Counted from the stretch's first letter, positions 1-7,533 are shown. The stretch: DNA of 13,237 bases from Aureococcus anophagefferens (GCF_000186865.1 NW_008705565.1:2111024-2124260), one strand, 5' to 3'. Notes: a model not told the origin generated them from the letters alone. Translations and numbers: made by a program.

Positions 1-3000
1 AGGGCGGCGGGGGCGGCGGGTAGGCGCCGAAGCCCGGCGGGAACGGCGGCAGCTCGCCCCAGGCCGCCGCGGGCGCGGGCCCCGCCGGCGTCACGAGAGG
101 CGCGGAGCCCGGGACCTGGGGCGCGCCGGCCGGCGGGGTGACGTAGGCCGCGATCGGCGGCATCACGCGCCCCTCGGCGTCGACCGAAGCCGGCGCGGGC
201 GCCGCGCCCGGGTCGGGCGCCGGCGCCGCTTCGGGCGCCGGCGCTTCCGGCGCCGGAGCGGCGCCGGGCGCCGCGGCGGGCGCGCCGGGCGCCGCGGCGG
301 GCAGCGGCGCGGCGGGTTCCGCGGCGAGCAGCAACGGCGCCGCGGCGACGAGCGGCGGCGCCGCGGCGGGTTCCGCGGCGAGCGGCGGCGGCGCCGCGGC
401 GGGTTCCGCGGCGAGCGGCGACGGCGCCGCGGCGACGAGCGGCGACGGCGCCGCGGCGACGAGCGGCGGCGCCGCCGCGGGCGCCGCGGCGAGCAGCAAC
501 GGCGCCGCGGGCTCCGCGGCGAGCGACGGCGCCGCGGGCTCCGCGGCGAGCGCCGGCGGCGCCGTCTCGCCGCCGCCGGTCGCCGCGTCCGCGTCCGCGA
601 AGGAGGGCGCCATGCTCGGCGGCGCGACGCGCAGCCCCACCCACCAGGGCGCCGGCTCCGCCGGGTGCCCCGCGGGCCAGTACGGCGGCCCCCAGGGCGG
701 CGGCGGCGGCGCGCCGAGGCTCTGGCGGAGCAGCGCCGGGAGCCGCCGCGCGTGCCACTCGGACACGCCGAGGCCCTCGAGCTCCTCCGGCGCCGCCGCC
801 GCCGCGTCCGACGGCCGCACGCCGTTGTCGCCGAAGACGGCGACGAGCTCCGCCGCGACGGCGCCGCCGTACGTCGCGTCGCACCACGCGGCCAGCGCGT
901 CCGGCGTGTCGTCCGCGAGGCGCACGGCCGCCGGCGGCAGCACGGCCGGCGGCGGCGCCTCCGCGTCCGCCGCGCCGTCGTCGCCGCCGTCGCCGTCGCC
1001 GCCGTCGCCGCCGTCGTCGTCGCCGGCGTCGTCGCCGCCGTCGGTCGACGCGTTGACGACCGCGCGCGCGGCCGCGAGGTCCGCGGGGCCGACGCTGCCG
1101 TCGTCGTCCGACGAGCTCGCCGGCGCGTCCCGCTCGGCCGCCGAGAGCGACGCGAGGAGGTCGAGGCCGCCCGCGGGCGTCGCGAGGCCGTCGCCGACCT
1201 CGCCGGCGGCGTCGCGCGCGTCGCCGTCGTCGCGGCGGCGGCCGACGAGCGCGGCGAAGTCCGGGCCCTCGGACGCGAGCGTGACGCCGCCGACGGTCGT
1301 GTTGTCGACGTCGGAGTCGTCCGCGTCCGGCGGCGGCGCGCCGTCGGCCGGCGCGATCGCGCCGCCGGCCGCGGCCGCGCCGCCGGCCGCAGCCGCGGCG
1401 GCCGCGGCGGCCGCGGCAGCGGCCGCGGCCGCGCCGTCGCCGGCCGCCGGCCCGTCGGCCTTCTTCATCATCGCGGGCCGCGGGTCGCGCTTCGTGCAGT
1501 GGGGGTCGCGGCCGTCGAGGGCCAGCAGCCCCGCGGGCGGGCCGTCCGCGCCGTCGAGCGCCGCGCGCGACGGCCAGCCCTCGCGGATCCGCTTCGTCTT
1601 GTGCTCGTCGATGAGGGACTTGAGGTAGAGGCGGTCCGCCGTGTGGAGCGCCCGGAAGCCCGCGAGGTCGCTGGGCTTGAGGACGACCTTCGTGCCTGCG
1701 CCGAAAGCACCCTCGGGTCGTCCCGACCGAACGTCGAACCTCTCGAGCTCGGTCGCATCGAAGTCGCTTCGGCCGATTTTTGGACGCGTCGATGGCTCTC
1801 GTCGAGTGCTCGACGCGGAGCCGAAGATCTCGGATATTGAAGTCGGGTCGAAGATGCGGCGCGGCTTGTAACGCTTCGAGACCTTGTCGAAGGACGCGAA
1901 GATGCAGTCCGGGTGGTACCTGCGCGGACATCAAATCTTCCACCCGACTTCAATGTGGGCGTCATCGAATCGGCCTCTTCGGCCGCGCTTCGAGACCTCG
2001 ACGAGCGCCATCGATGCGTCCAAACATCAGCCACATCGACGTCGACCGAGCTCGAGCGTTGCAAAGTGTGGTCGGGACGTCCCGAAGCGGCGGTCGACGT
2101 CCGCGCGGGGTCGTGCCAGTGGACGCGCTTGTTCGCCTTCTCGTTGTTGACTCGTGGCGGGATCTTGCCGATGCGGAGCTCGCCGAGGAGGATGGCCTTC
2201 TTGCAGGAGATGAGCTTGCACTTGGAGCGGTTGTCCGTCGCGTACTGTGTGAGGTACTCGTTCTCGCCTGGGCAGCAAAAGAGTGATTCAACGTCGCTTC
2301 AACGTGAGTGTGCCGCGCGCGCGCGTTCCGGAAAAAGCGCCCACGCGTCGAGACCGTTCCGAGAGATGATCGCTCGTCCAAAAATCAGCCGAAACGAGTG
2401 GAAAACGGCCGAGAAAGGAGCCTTTGAAGTTGGGAATTTCGCTCTCGTTTGCTGCCCCGGTTCTCGCCGATGCGGCCCGCGAGCATGCCCCCGAGCCTGC
2501 CGTGGTCCACCTGGGTCGTCGCCGGCCCCGTCGCGAGGGCCGCGCGCACCTGGCGCAGGTTCAGCGTCTGGGACTCGCACTTGACGAGCTCGCGGACCTC
2601 GCGCGCGGCCCGGAGCCGGCCCTCGCCGTCGTACTCGGGCGCGGACCGCCGCGACTCGTCCGCGAGGGGGTCGTCGTGGACGTGGGCCCAGTTGGGCCGC
2701 GGCCGCGGCGCGGGCGGCGCGTTCGGGTCCCGGGGCGCCGGCCGGGGCGCCGGCGCCGCCGGGGGCCGCGACACACGCCGCGCCTTGGGCCGCAGCGGCG
2801 TCATGACGAAGTCGTCCTCGTATCGCGGCGGCAGCGACCGCCGCTTCGGCGGCGGCTCCTCGCGGTCCGGCGCGCCCTCGAAGCGCCGCAGCTGCTGCGC
2901 CTCGGCGGCGACGAAGTCCTGCCAGCGCCGCGTCTTCTTCCGGTCCACGCCGCCCGACGGCGTCGTGTAGACGAGCGCCGTCTCGGGCAGGCGGCCGAGG

Positions 3001-3398
3001 CGGCCGTCGGCCTCGTCGACGGCCGCGGCGAGCGCGGCGTCGCCCGCCCAGGTCCGCGCGTCGATCTGGAACCGCGTGCCGCGGAACCGCGTCGTCTCCA
3101 CGCACTCGTCGTCGCTGTCCGCGCCCCCGGCGTCGCTCGGCGCCGCGGAGCCGCCGCCGGTCCCGGCGGGCGACGGCGCGCGCGCGGCCTCGCCGGTTCC
3201 CGGGGCGGGCGACGTTTCGCGGGGGGGCGCCGCGCCGCCGCCGGCCGGCGACGGCGCGCGGGGCGCCGCCTCGGCGCCGCCGCCGGGGCTCGCCGCCACG
3301 GCGAAGGCGAGGCACAGGTTCGGCGCCGCGCCGCCGCTTTCGGCCGCCGCGGGCACGGCGGCGTCCTTCAGCACGACCGTCGACGGCTCCATGAGCAT
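1..3398 (-). CDS. PARP-type zinc-finger protein, four exons visible, 3' end beyond the window
   Basis: Exons on the minus strand are 3398-2468, 2267-2117, 1919-1873 and 1695 to the window edge (frame still open), about 941 residues. They join with phases that agree exactly: R-I-G at residue 311, W-Y-H-P at 361 and S-K-R-T-K at 377. Residues about 314-405 form a zf-PARP domain, with YATDNRSKC, a second Cys five residues on, LLGELRIGK and HWYHPDCIF, followed by LKPSDLAGFRAL. Zf-PARP fingers bind DNA nicks and breaks in PARP1 and DNA ligase III, so a nuclear DNA-damage or chromatin role is inferred. The N-terminal 310 residues are Pro/Ala/Arg-rich, with an unrecognised stretch at about 103-170 (RFRGTRFQIDARTWAGD). 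After the finger come a 16-Ala run, acidic Asp/Gly tracts, a helical stretch at 740-950 (AAWCDATYGG, LEGLGVSEWHARRLPALL) faintly like a SAM domain, then Ala/Pro repeats. No PARP catalytic domain is visible. The chosen start has a GCCGCC context; a second Met lies two codons later. Confidence 0.8.
296..565 (-). repeat. Imperfect Ala/Pro/Leu/Val coding repeats in exon 4 of the zf-PARP gene
   Basis: GGCGCCGCGGCG-type units of about 24-36 bp repeat roughly ten times. They encode variants of LAAEPAAAPP and LVAAAPSP. The unit length is always a multiple of three, so the frame is kept. This suggests slippage or unequal exchange under coding constraint. The repeats are low-complexity and probably disordered. 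Confidence 0.7.
1696..1872 (-). mobile_element. Introner C: 177-nt GT-AG intron, element in the opposite orientation
   Basis: This is the third intron of the zf-PARP gene, with donor GTTACAAG at 1872 and acceptor CAG at 1698-1696. The termini CCGCGCCG (from 1864) and CTGCGCCG (from 1696) match at 7 of 8 positions. The target duplication is badly decayed (GTTACAAG versus GCACGAAG, 4 of 8), so the exact donor is less certain. The phase fits, and the result reads S-K-R-T-K-V-V-L-K. The interior read on the plus strand matches the minus strand of introner B over most of its length, including CTCGAGCTCGGTCG and ATTGAAGTCGGGTCGAAGAT. The same element therefore entered in the reverse orientation. 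Confidence 0.75.
1920..2116 (-). mobile_element. Introner B: 197-nt GC-AG intron
   Basis: This is the second intron of the zf-PARP gene, with a GC donor at 2116-2115 and an AG acceptor at 1921-1920. The flanks GCACGACC (donor side) and GTACCACC (exon side) match at 6 of 8 positions and look like a decayed target-site duplication. The termini CCGCGCGGACGTC (from 2108) and CTGCGCGGACATC (from 1920) are inverted repeats, 11 of 13 identical. The interior carries CTCGAGCTCGGTCG, TTTGGACGC, GCTCGTCGAG and ATTGAAGTCGGGTGGAAGAT, which recur inverted in introner C. Splicing gives H-W-Y-H-P-D-C, the expected zf-PARP metal-site sequence. Confidence 0.82.
2268..2467 (-). mobile_element. Introner A: 200-nt GC-AG intron made by a short TIR transposon
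   Basis: The intron of the zf-PARP gene runs from a GC donor at 2467-2466 to an AG acceptor at 2269-2268. The 8-bp direct repeat GCGAGAAC (minus strand) occurs at 2467-2460 and again at 2267-2260. It extends to 9 bp if the preceding G is counted. Inside it are inverted termini CGGGGCAGCAAACGAGAG (from 2459 inward) and CTGGGCAGCAAAAGAGTG (from 2268 inward), 15 of 18 identical. The element proper is 2268-2459, 192 bp. The donor lies in the duplicated target and the acceptor in the element, so removing the intron restores the pre-insertion sequence. The interior contains CGGCTGATTTTTGGACG, shared with introners B and C. No coding capacity is seen, so it is non-autonomous. Confidence 0.87.
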
Positions 3399-3674
3399 GG
3401 CGGCCGCGGCGCGGGGTTCCCGCGACGCCTAGCGGCGCGCCGCGATGGGTTCTCGAGGCTACAGGGGCGCGATGTTATGCAGAGCCTCTTGTGCCTCGAG
3501 CCGAGCGCGGAATCAGCAGCCCGAGGCGCTATGATGATATTTCTGCTCGATCACTGCAATTTACCACAAGGATTCGGGTCCCGGATCGATCCGCGTCCGC
3601 AGTGCGAGGTCGCCTTCGACGCTCGCAGCCTGCAGCGCCCGCAGTTCACGCCCTAGTACGTCGAACACAAAGAA
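3399..3674. promoter_or_regulatory. Divergent intergenic region between the zf-PARP and MYND genes
   Basis: This 276-bp gap lies between two start codons on opposite strands and probably holds a shared promoter. It contains a locally less GC-rich patch at 3527-3570. I see no clear TATA box. On the plus strand a 41-codon frame (ATG at 3531, stop at 3654-3656) lies just upstream of the MYND start. It could be an upstream ORF if transcription begins that far out; nothing else supports it. Confidence 0.5.
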
Positions 3675-4367
3675 ATGCTGCCGTCGGACGTCGGCCCCGC
3701 GCGGGACTGCCGGCACGGCGGGCCCAAACCTGACATGCGCTTCATCCAGGCGATGATCCAGTCGCTGAACACAAGCATCGCCGCGAGCAACGACGCCATC
3801 CGCCGGGTTCAGGCGCCCGACTCGGACTACACGCGCGACGACATCGCCGCCGCGGAATTCGGCGCGCTCGTGAATTTCTGGTCGAAGCGCGAGCACGGCC
3901 GCACGATCGCTTCCGACTCGTGGAAGATCGCGTTCGCGTGCGCCGTCGACGCGGTCATCGACGAGGAGTTCGTCACGGCGCGCATATTCATCCGCACGGG
4001 CGTCTTCGTGCGCGAGTTCGCCGAGAAGGGCAAGCGCGTGGCGACGGAGCGCATGTCCGCGGAGGTCGAGCGCTGCCTCTGGAAGACGCGGACGGACCGC
4101 GGCTGCGGGCTCTACCTCGCCGCGGCGATCCCGTGCCGCTGCCTCGACGCCGTCGTCGCGCTCACGAAGCCGATGCCGAGCACGGGCAAGTGCGCCACCT
4201 GCGAGGTCCAAGTGGCCAAGGCCGGCAAGCTGCTCGCGTGCGGCCGCTGCCGCGAGGTCGAGTACTGCTCCCTGGCCTGCCAGAAGAAGGACTGGCCCCA
4301 GCACAAGCGCGTCTGCCGGAAGGTCGACAAGGCGCGCGAGAAGAAGCCCGGCCCGCTGAAGCTCTAA
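3675..4367 (+). CDS. MYND-type zinc-finger protein
   Basis: The protein has 230 residues from a single exon. The MYND finger is complete near the C-terminus: C173, C176, C189, C192, C198 (in EYCS), C202, H210 and C214, with the typical KKDWPQHKRVC ending. MYND fingers bind two zinc ions and usually mediate protein-protein contacts with proline-rich partners. The N-terminal 165 residues are predicted helical (MRFIQAMIQSL, AALVNFW-like and DSWKIAFACAVDAVIDEEF stretches) and match nothing I recognise. No SET or other catalytic domain is present. A short basic tail follows the finger. The first Met at 3675 has a G at -3; the next Met, at 3735, is also possible because residues 1-20 look unstructured. 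The stop codon is 6 bp from the USB1 stop on the other strand. The partner and role are unknown. Confidence 0.85.
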   Translation: MLPSDVGPARDCRHGGPKPDMRFIQAMIQSLNTSIAASNDAIRRVQAPDSDYTRDDIAAAEFGALVNFWSKREHGRTIASDSWKIAFACAVDAVIDEEFVTARIFIRTGVFVREFAEKGKRVATERMSAEVERCLWKTRTDRGCGLYLAAAIPCRCLDAVVALTKPMPSTGKCATCEVQVAKAGKLLACGRCREVEYCSLACQKKDWPQHKRVCRKVDKAREKKPGPLKL

Positions 4368-4373
4368 GCAAGT

Positions 4374-5057
4374 TTACCCCGGCAGCGCGATCTCGACGTG
4401 CTTGTGGCCGTACTTGCACACGACCGCGTCGACGTCGACGTAGACGCGGTCGTCGCCGTCGTCCGCGGAGTCGCCCGAGTCGTCGGAGTCGAAGTCGTCG
4501 TCGCCGTCGCGCGACCGCGACCGCGACCGGGATCGGCCGGCCGCGGTCGCGACGGAGACGTGGAAGCGCCGCTCGTCGAAGAACGCGGGCCGCCCGAAGG
4601 CGACGAGCGCGTCGTCGACGGCGTCGACGAGCGCGTGGAGCGCCGGCGACGCGTCGACGCGCAGCGCCTCGAAGCGGCGCGCGCCGTCCTCGCTGTCGAG
4701 CTCGAGCGCCGCCCCGCCGTCGACGACCGCGACGAACGGCGCGCAGCGCCGCGCCGCGAGCGCGGACCGCAGCCGCGCGAGGAACGGCTCGACCTCGTGG
4801 CGCAGGAGGCCGAAGGGCCGCGACAGCGACAGGTGGGCGTCGCGGCAGAGCTCGCCGCGGGGCGTGCCGCGCCAGGCGCGCCCGGCGACGCCGACGAAGC
4901 GCCGACTCCGCGGCACCGGGACGTAGACGAGCCCGTGCCAGCGGCCGCGGCGGTTCGCGGGCTCATCGTTGTTGCCGCCGTCGAGCGCTGGCGCAGGCAG
5001 AGACATGCTGCTCTCGTGCTCGCCATCGCCGTCGCCGTCGAGCGCTGGGAGAGCCAT
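4374..5057 (-). CDS. USB1: USB1-like U6 snRNA 3'-5' exonuclease/phosphodiesterase
   Basis: The protein has 227 residues, shorter than the roughly 265-residue human protein. It belongs to the 2H phosphoesterase fold. The catalytic motifs are H75-L-S77 (in RDAHLSLSRPF) and H166-V-S168 (in RRFHVSVA). The expected final strand follows, V-C-K-Y-G-H-K-H at 213-220, where the family usually has a CKxGN-type motif. USB1 trims the oligo(U) tail of U6 snRNA in the nucleus and leaves a terminal phosphate, which stabilises U6 for splicing. Between the second HxS and the last strand lies an odd insert at 175-203, with RSRSRSRSRD then an Asp/Ser-rich acidic run. The N-terminal 35 residues are low-complexity. 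The start at 5057 is the first Met before the conserved core and has a good context (G at -3 and +4). The stop is 89 bp downstream-strand-wise from the next gene's end, so the two same-strand genes are closely packed. Confidence 0.88.
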   Translation of the reverse strand: MALPALDGDGDGEHESSMSLPAPALDGGNNDEPANRRGRWHGLVYVPVPRSRRFVGVAGRAWRGTPRGELCRDAHLSLSRPFGLLRHEVEPFLARLRSALAARRCAPFVAVVDGGAALELDSEDGARRFEALRVDASPALHALVDAVDDALVAFGRPAFFDERRFHVSVATAAGRSRSRSRSRDGDDDFDSDDSGDSADDGDDRVYVDVDAVVCKYGHKHVEIALPG

Positions 5058-5146
5058 TGCCAAGCTCGGCGGCAACTTGCACTTCAAGATGCCGCAAAAC
5101 GCCGTCCGCGGCGCTCCTGGCCTTAAAAAAAACCGCGCGTCCCGCC
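5058..5146. other. Short gap between TPR-UBA stop and USB1 start
   Basis: This 89-bp gap separates two minus-strand genes. On the minus strand it holds an eight-T run (8 A at 5124-5131 on plus) upstream of the USB1 start. It must serve as the 3' end of the TPR-UBA gene or the 5' region of USB1, or both. No separate promoter motif is evident. Confidence 0.4.
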
Positions 5147-6523
5147 CTAGAGCGCGACGCCCTTCTTGTCCGCGTCGTAGTCGTGGGGGTGCTGGACGCC
5201 CTTGCCCGGGACGCGGTCGCCCGCCCTGGGCAGGCCCGGCTCGTCGACCCACGCGTCCTTGGGCGCGTGGAACTGCTCCTCGTTCCACCGCTCGTCGTCG
5301 TAGTCGCCCTTGTCGAAGGCGCGGACGACCTGGTCGAGGTCCCCGGCGTACTTGTGCTTGAAGAGCCAGTCGCAGGCCTTGGTGAGCTCGTTGCGGCAGA
5401 CGCGGAGCGCGACGAGCGCGTGCTTCTCCTCGAAGCCCGCGTTCGTCAGCACGACGACGGAGATGGGGCTCACCTCGCTGGGGTTCGGGAAGCCCTTGGG
5501 CAGCGTCACCGACGACCAGTCCACGGGCTGCTCGTGGCTGAACTTCTCGCCGTCGCGCCACGACGCCTCGCGGTCCGCGTCCGTCGCGCCGCGCCACTCG
5601 TCCAGCGCGACGTCCTCGACGTCGCCGCCGTCGTCGGCGCCGAGCCGCGGCACGTCCTCGACGTCCTCCTCGACGGCGGGCGGCGCGGGCGGCGCGGGCG
5701 CGTCGTCGGGGCGGGCCCGCGCGCGCGCGCGCGGCGCGGGCGGCGCGGGCGGCGCGGGCTTGGGCTTGGGCTTCGCCGCGGGCGGCGCGGGCCGCGCCAG
5801 GGCGACGCCCGCGGCCGCGGCCTTGGTCCGGAGCTTGCGCCGCGCCGCGTGGACGGCCTCTGCGTCGCCCGCGTCCGCGAGGTCGTCGTCCGCGGCCGCA
5901 AAGTCCTTGAGGATCGTCCGCGCGCAGCCCCGGCGGAAGAGGGCGAGCTGCCGCGTCTTCTCGTCGTCGACGAGCGCGAGGCAGGCCGTCGCGTCGTCGC
6001 GCGACCGCCGCGCCTGGCCGAGCAGGAGCGCGGCCATCGACGACTGGAGCAGCACGGACGCCTCGAGGGCCGCGCGCCCCTCGTGGGCCGCGGGCACGTC
6101 GCCGAGGGCGGCGAGGGCGTCGTCGAAGGTCAGCAGCGCCTCGTGGGGCTTCTTCGACGCGAGGAAGTGCGCGCCCGTGCGCTTCTTCGCCTCGACGCGG
6201 CGGAGCGCCCTGTCGCCGGGCCCCGCGGCGGCGAGCGCGGCCTCGGACCGCGCGGACCGCGCGGCGTCGTCGCGCGCGGCGAGGAGCGGCTTCGTGTCGC
6301 CCTTGTGGATGACCTCGACGGCGCAGTCGTGGTTGTAGACGCACGTGCCCGCGCTCAGGAGCGCCTCCTCGGTGTACCGCGTCTGCTTCTTCTGGTTCTT
6401 GGCGTAGAGCTCTTTGTCGAGGATGACGTGCTCCTTGAAGGGCTTGATGATGCCCTCCTGGAACAGCGAGATGTCGACGCCGAGGCGCTCCTGCTCCTCT
6501 TTGCTCATCGACGGCGTCTGCAT
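5147..6523 (-). CDS. TPR-like and UBA domain protein
   Basis: The protein has 458 residues and no visible intron. Residues 1-75 are a well-structured N-terminal segment (RLGVDISLFQEGIIKPFKEH, CVYNHDC) that I do not recognise. Residues about 105-235 are helical repeats of TPR type (AKKRTGAHFLASKKPHEAL then ALEASVLLQSSMAALLLGQ), and the helix LALFRRGCARTILKDFAAA fits a third repeat. A Pro/Ala/Lys and acidic linker covers about 240-310. Residues about 352-392 are a UBA domain: the VLTNAGFEEKHALVAL loop, then ELTKACDWLFKH. UBA domains bind ubiquitin, so a ubiquitin- or chaperone-linked adaptor is inferred. The acidic/aromatic tail (DDERWNEEQFHAPKDAWVD) may be another binding segment. A start at Met6 (6508) is an alternative. 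The gene is divergent from the RMP1-like gene. Confidence 0.82.
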   Translation of the reverse strand: MQTPSMSKEEQERLGVDISLFQEGIIKPFKEHVILDKELYAKNQKKQTRYTEEALLSAGTCVYNHDCAVEVIHKGDTKPLLAARDDAARSARSEAALAAAGPGDRALRRVEAKKRTGAHFLASKKPHEALLTFDDALAALGDVPAAHEGRAALEASVLLQSSMAALLLGQARRSRDDATACLALVDDEKTRQLALFRRGCARTILKDFAAADDDLADAGDAEAVHAARRKLRTKAAAAGVALARPAPPAAKPKPKPAPPAPPAPRARARARPDDAPAPPAPPAVEEDVEDVPRLGADDGGDVEDVALDEWRGATDADREASWRDGEKFSHEQPVDWSSVTLPKGFPNPSEVSPISVVVLTNAGFEEKHALVALRVCRNELTKACDWLFKHKYAGDLDQVVRAFDKGDYDDERWNEEQFHAPKDAWVDEPGLPRAGDRVPGKGVQHPHDYDADKKGVAL

Positions 6524-6771
6524 GGTCGGCGCGAGCTCGCGGAGCGGGCGGCGCGGCGCAGGCGAGTCGTCGGCACGCGGCGCGACGCGGCGAAGCCCTC
6601 GGACGACCGGACACGTCGGCGCCCGGCGCGGCGAAGGCGACGAAGTGCGACGAGATGGAGGTGTGGCTGAGGCAAAAGGTCTGGCGATTCACTTTCACTG
6701 CACATTTGCCCCTGTTGCAGAGCTGCGGGCCCCGTGCGCGCCGACGCGCGCGCGCCGCGCGCCTCGAAAGG
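6524..6771. promoter_or_regulatory. Divergent promoter region between the TPR-UBA and RMP1-like genes
   Basis: This 248-bp gap lies between opposite-facing starts. An upstream in-frame ATG at 6655 would add 39 Arg-rich residues to the RMP1-like protein. The pyrimidine-rich stretch ending TGTTGCAG at 6720 looks like a splice acceptor, so this part could also be a 5'-UTR intron. Confidence 0.45.
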
Positions 6772-7533
6772 ATGGCCACGGAGTTGGACAAAGAGGTCGC
6801 CTTCCTCCGCACGCTCTTGGAGAAGAACCGGCAGCAGCACCGCGCCTCCAAACACTTCCAGCTCTCGGAGATGGTCTGCAAGCGCGCCGCGAGGCTCGCG
6901 CCCGCCGCCGCCGCCGACGGCGGCGACGCCGCCGCCGCCGCGGCCCGCTGCGACGCCCTCGCGGAGGTCGCCCTGAAGGCGGCGAAGCTCACGCGCGAGG
7001 TGCTCGCGCGCGGCTTCTTCGTCGCTCTGTCCGCCGCGTGGCTCGCGTGCCTCGCGCGCGTGCTCGCGCTCGCGAAAGAAACCGCGGCGCGCCTGCGCCG
7101 GTCGTTGCCGCGCGCCGCCGCGCCGGCCGCCGCGGCGCCGCCGCGCGTCGCCGCCGCGGCCGCCGCGGCCTTCGACGACGACGACGACGACGACCTCGGC
7201 GAGGCCGTCGCGCCGGCGGAGAGGCCCGCGGCGATGGACTGCGACGACGACGCCGGCGCGCCCGCGGTGCTGCTCCCGCCCGCGAAGCGCTCGGCCGCCG
7301 ACGTCTTCTACTCGGAGTCGGAGGACGACTCCGACGACGACGGCCCGGCGCAGCCTCCGCCGCGCGACGAGGGCATGACCATCGACCGCACGCCCGCCGT
7401 GCCCGCCGTGCCCGCCGTGCCCGCGCCGCCGCCGGCGCCCGAGCCCCAACGGAAAAAGACGAAAGCGAAGAAACAGCAGAGACCGAACCACAAGCGGCCC
7501 GGCGGCGCGCAGCGGCGACAGAGGTACTTCTGA
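6772..7533 (+). CDS. RMP1/NEPRO-like protein, putative RNase MRP subunit
   Basis: The protein has 253 residues. Residues 4-45 carry the family's Lys-Asn/Gln-His-Arg signature (LLEKNRQQHRASKHFQLSEM). Residues 62-110 are helical, with ARGFFVALSAAWLACLARV, close in pattern to the hydrophobic second half of the RMP1/NEPRO domain. In yeast, Rmp1 is an RNase MRP subunit that acts in pre-rRNA ITS1 cleavage; NEPRO is the animal relative. The rest is disordered: Ala-rich, a seven-Asp run at 135-141, an acidic serine patch (SESEDDSDDD) suited to CK2 phosphorylation, a tripled PAV tract and a basic tail (KKTKAKKQQ) that may be a nuclear signal. The start at 6772 has A at -3 and G at +4 and precedes the domain directly; 6655 is an alternative with an Arg-rich extension. 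The family call rests on motif memory only. Confidence 0.6.
   Translation: MATELDKEVAFLRTLLEKNRQQHRASKHFQLSEMVCKRAARLAPAAAADGGDAAAAAARCDALAEVALKAAKLTREVLARGFFVALSAAWLACLARVLALAKETAARLRRSLPRAAAPAAAAPPRVAAAAAAAFDDDDDDDLGEAVAPAERPAAMDCDDDAGAPAVLLPPAKRSAADVFYSESEDDSDDDGPAQPPPRDEGMTIDRTPAVPAVPAVPAPPPAPEPQRKKTKAKKQQRPNHKRPGGAQRRQRYF

Noticed and set aside
612..1840. Plus-strand open frames of 338 and 391 codons
   Set aside because: They are opposite the zf-PARP gene's exon 4, whose frame gives the coherent zf-PARP ending and helical segment. The plus-strand products are low-complexity Ser/Pro/Ala or Arg/Val.
3531..3656. 41-codon upstream ORF before the MYND gene
   Set aside because: It is short, with no conserved feature and unknown transcription start. 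Mentioned only in the promoter entry.
3920..6670. 916-codon plus-strand open frame
   Set aside because: It runs antisense or out of frame over the MYND, USB1 and TPR-UBA genes, which have clear domains. The product is almost only Arg, Ala and Val, as expected when GC-rich DNA lacks stop codons.
4374..6992. 872-codon minus-strand frame ending in USB1
   Set aside because: Only its last 227 codons match USB1. The rest lies out of frame over the TPR-UBA gene and is Arg/Ala-rich. It is not a fusion protein.
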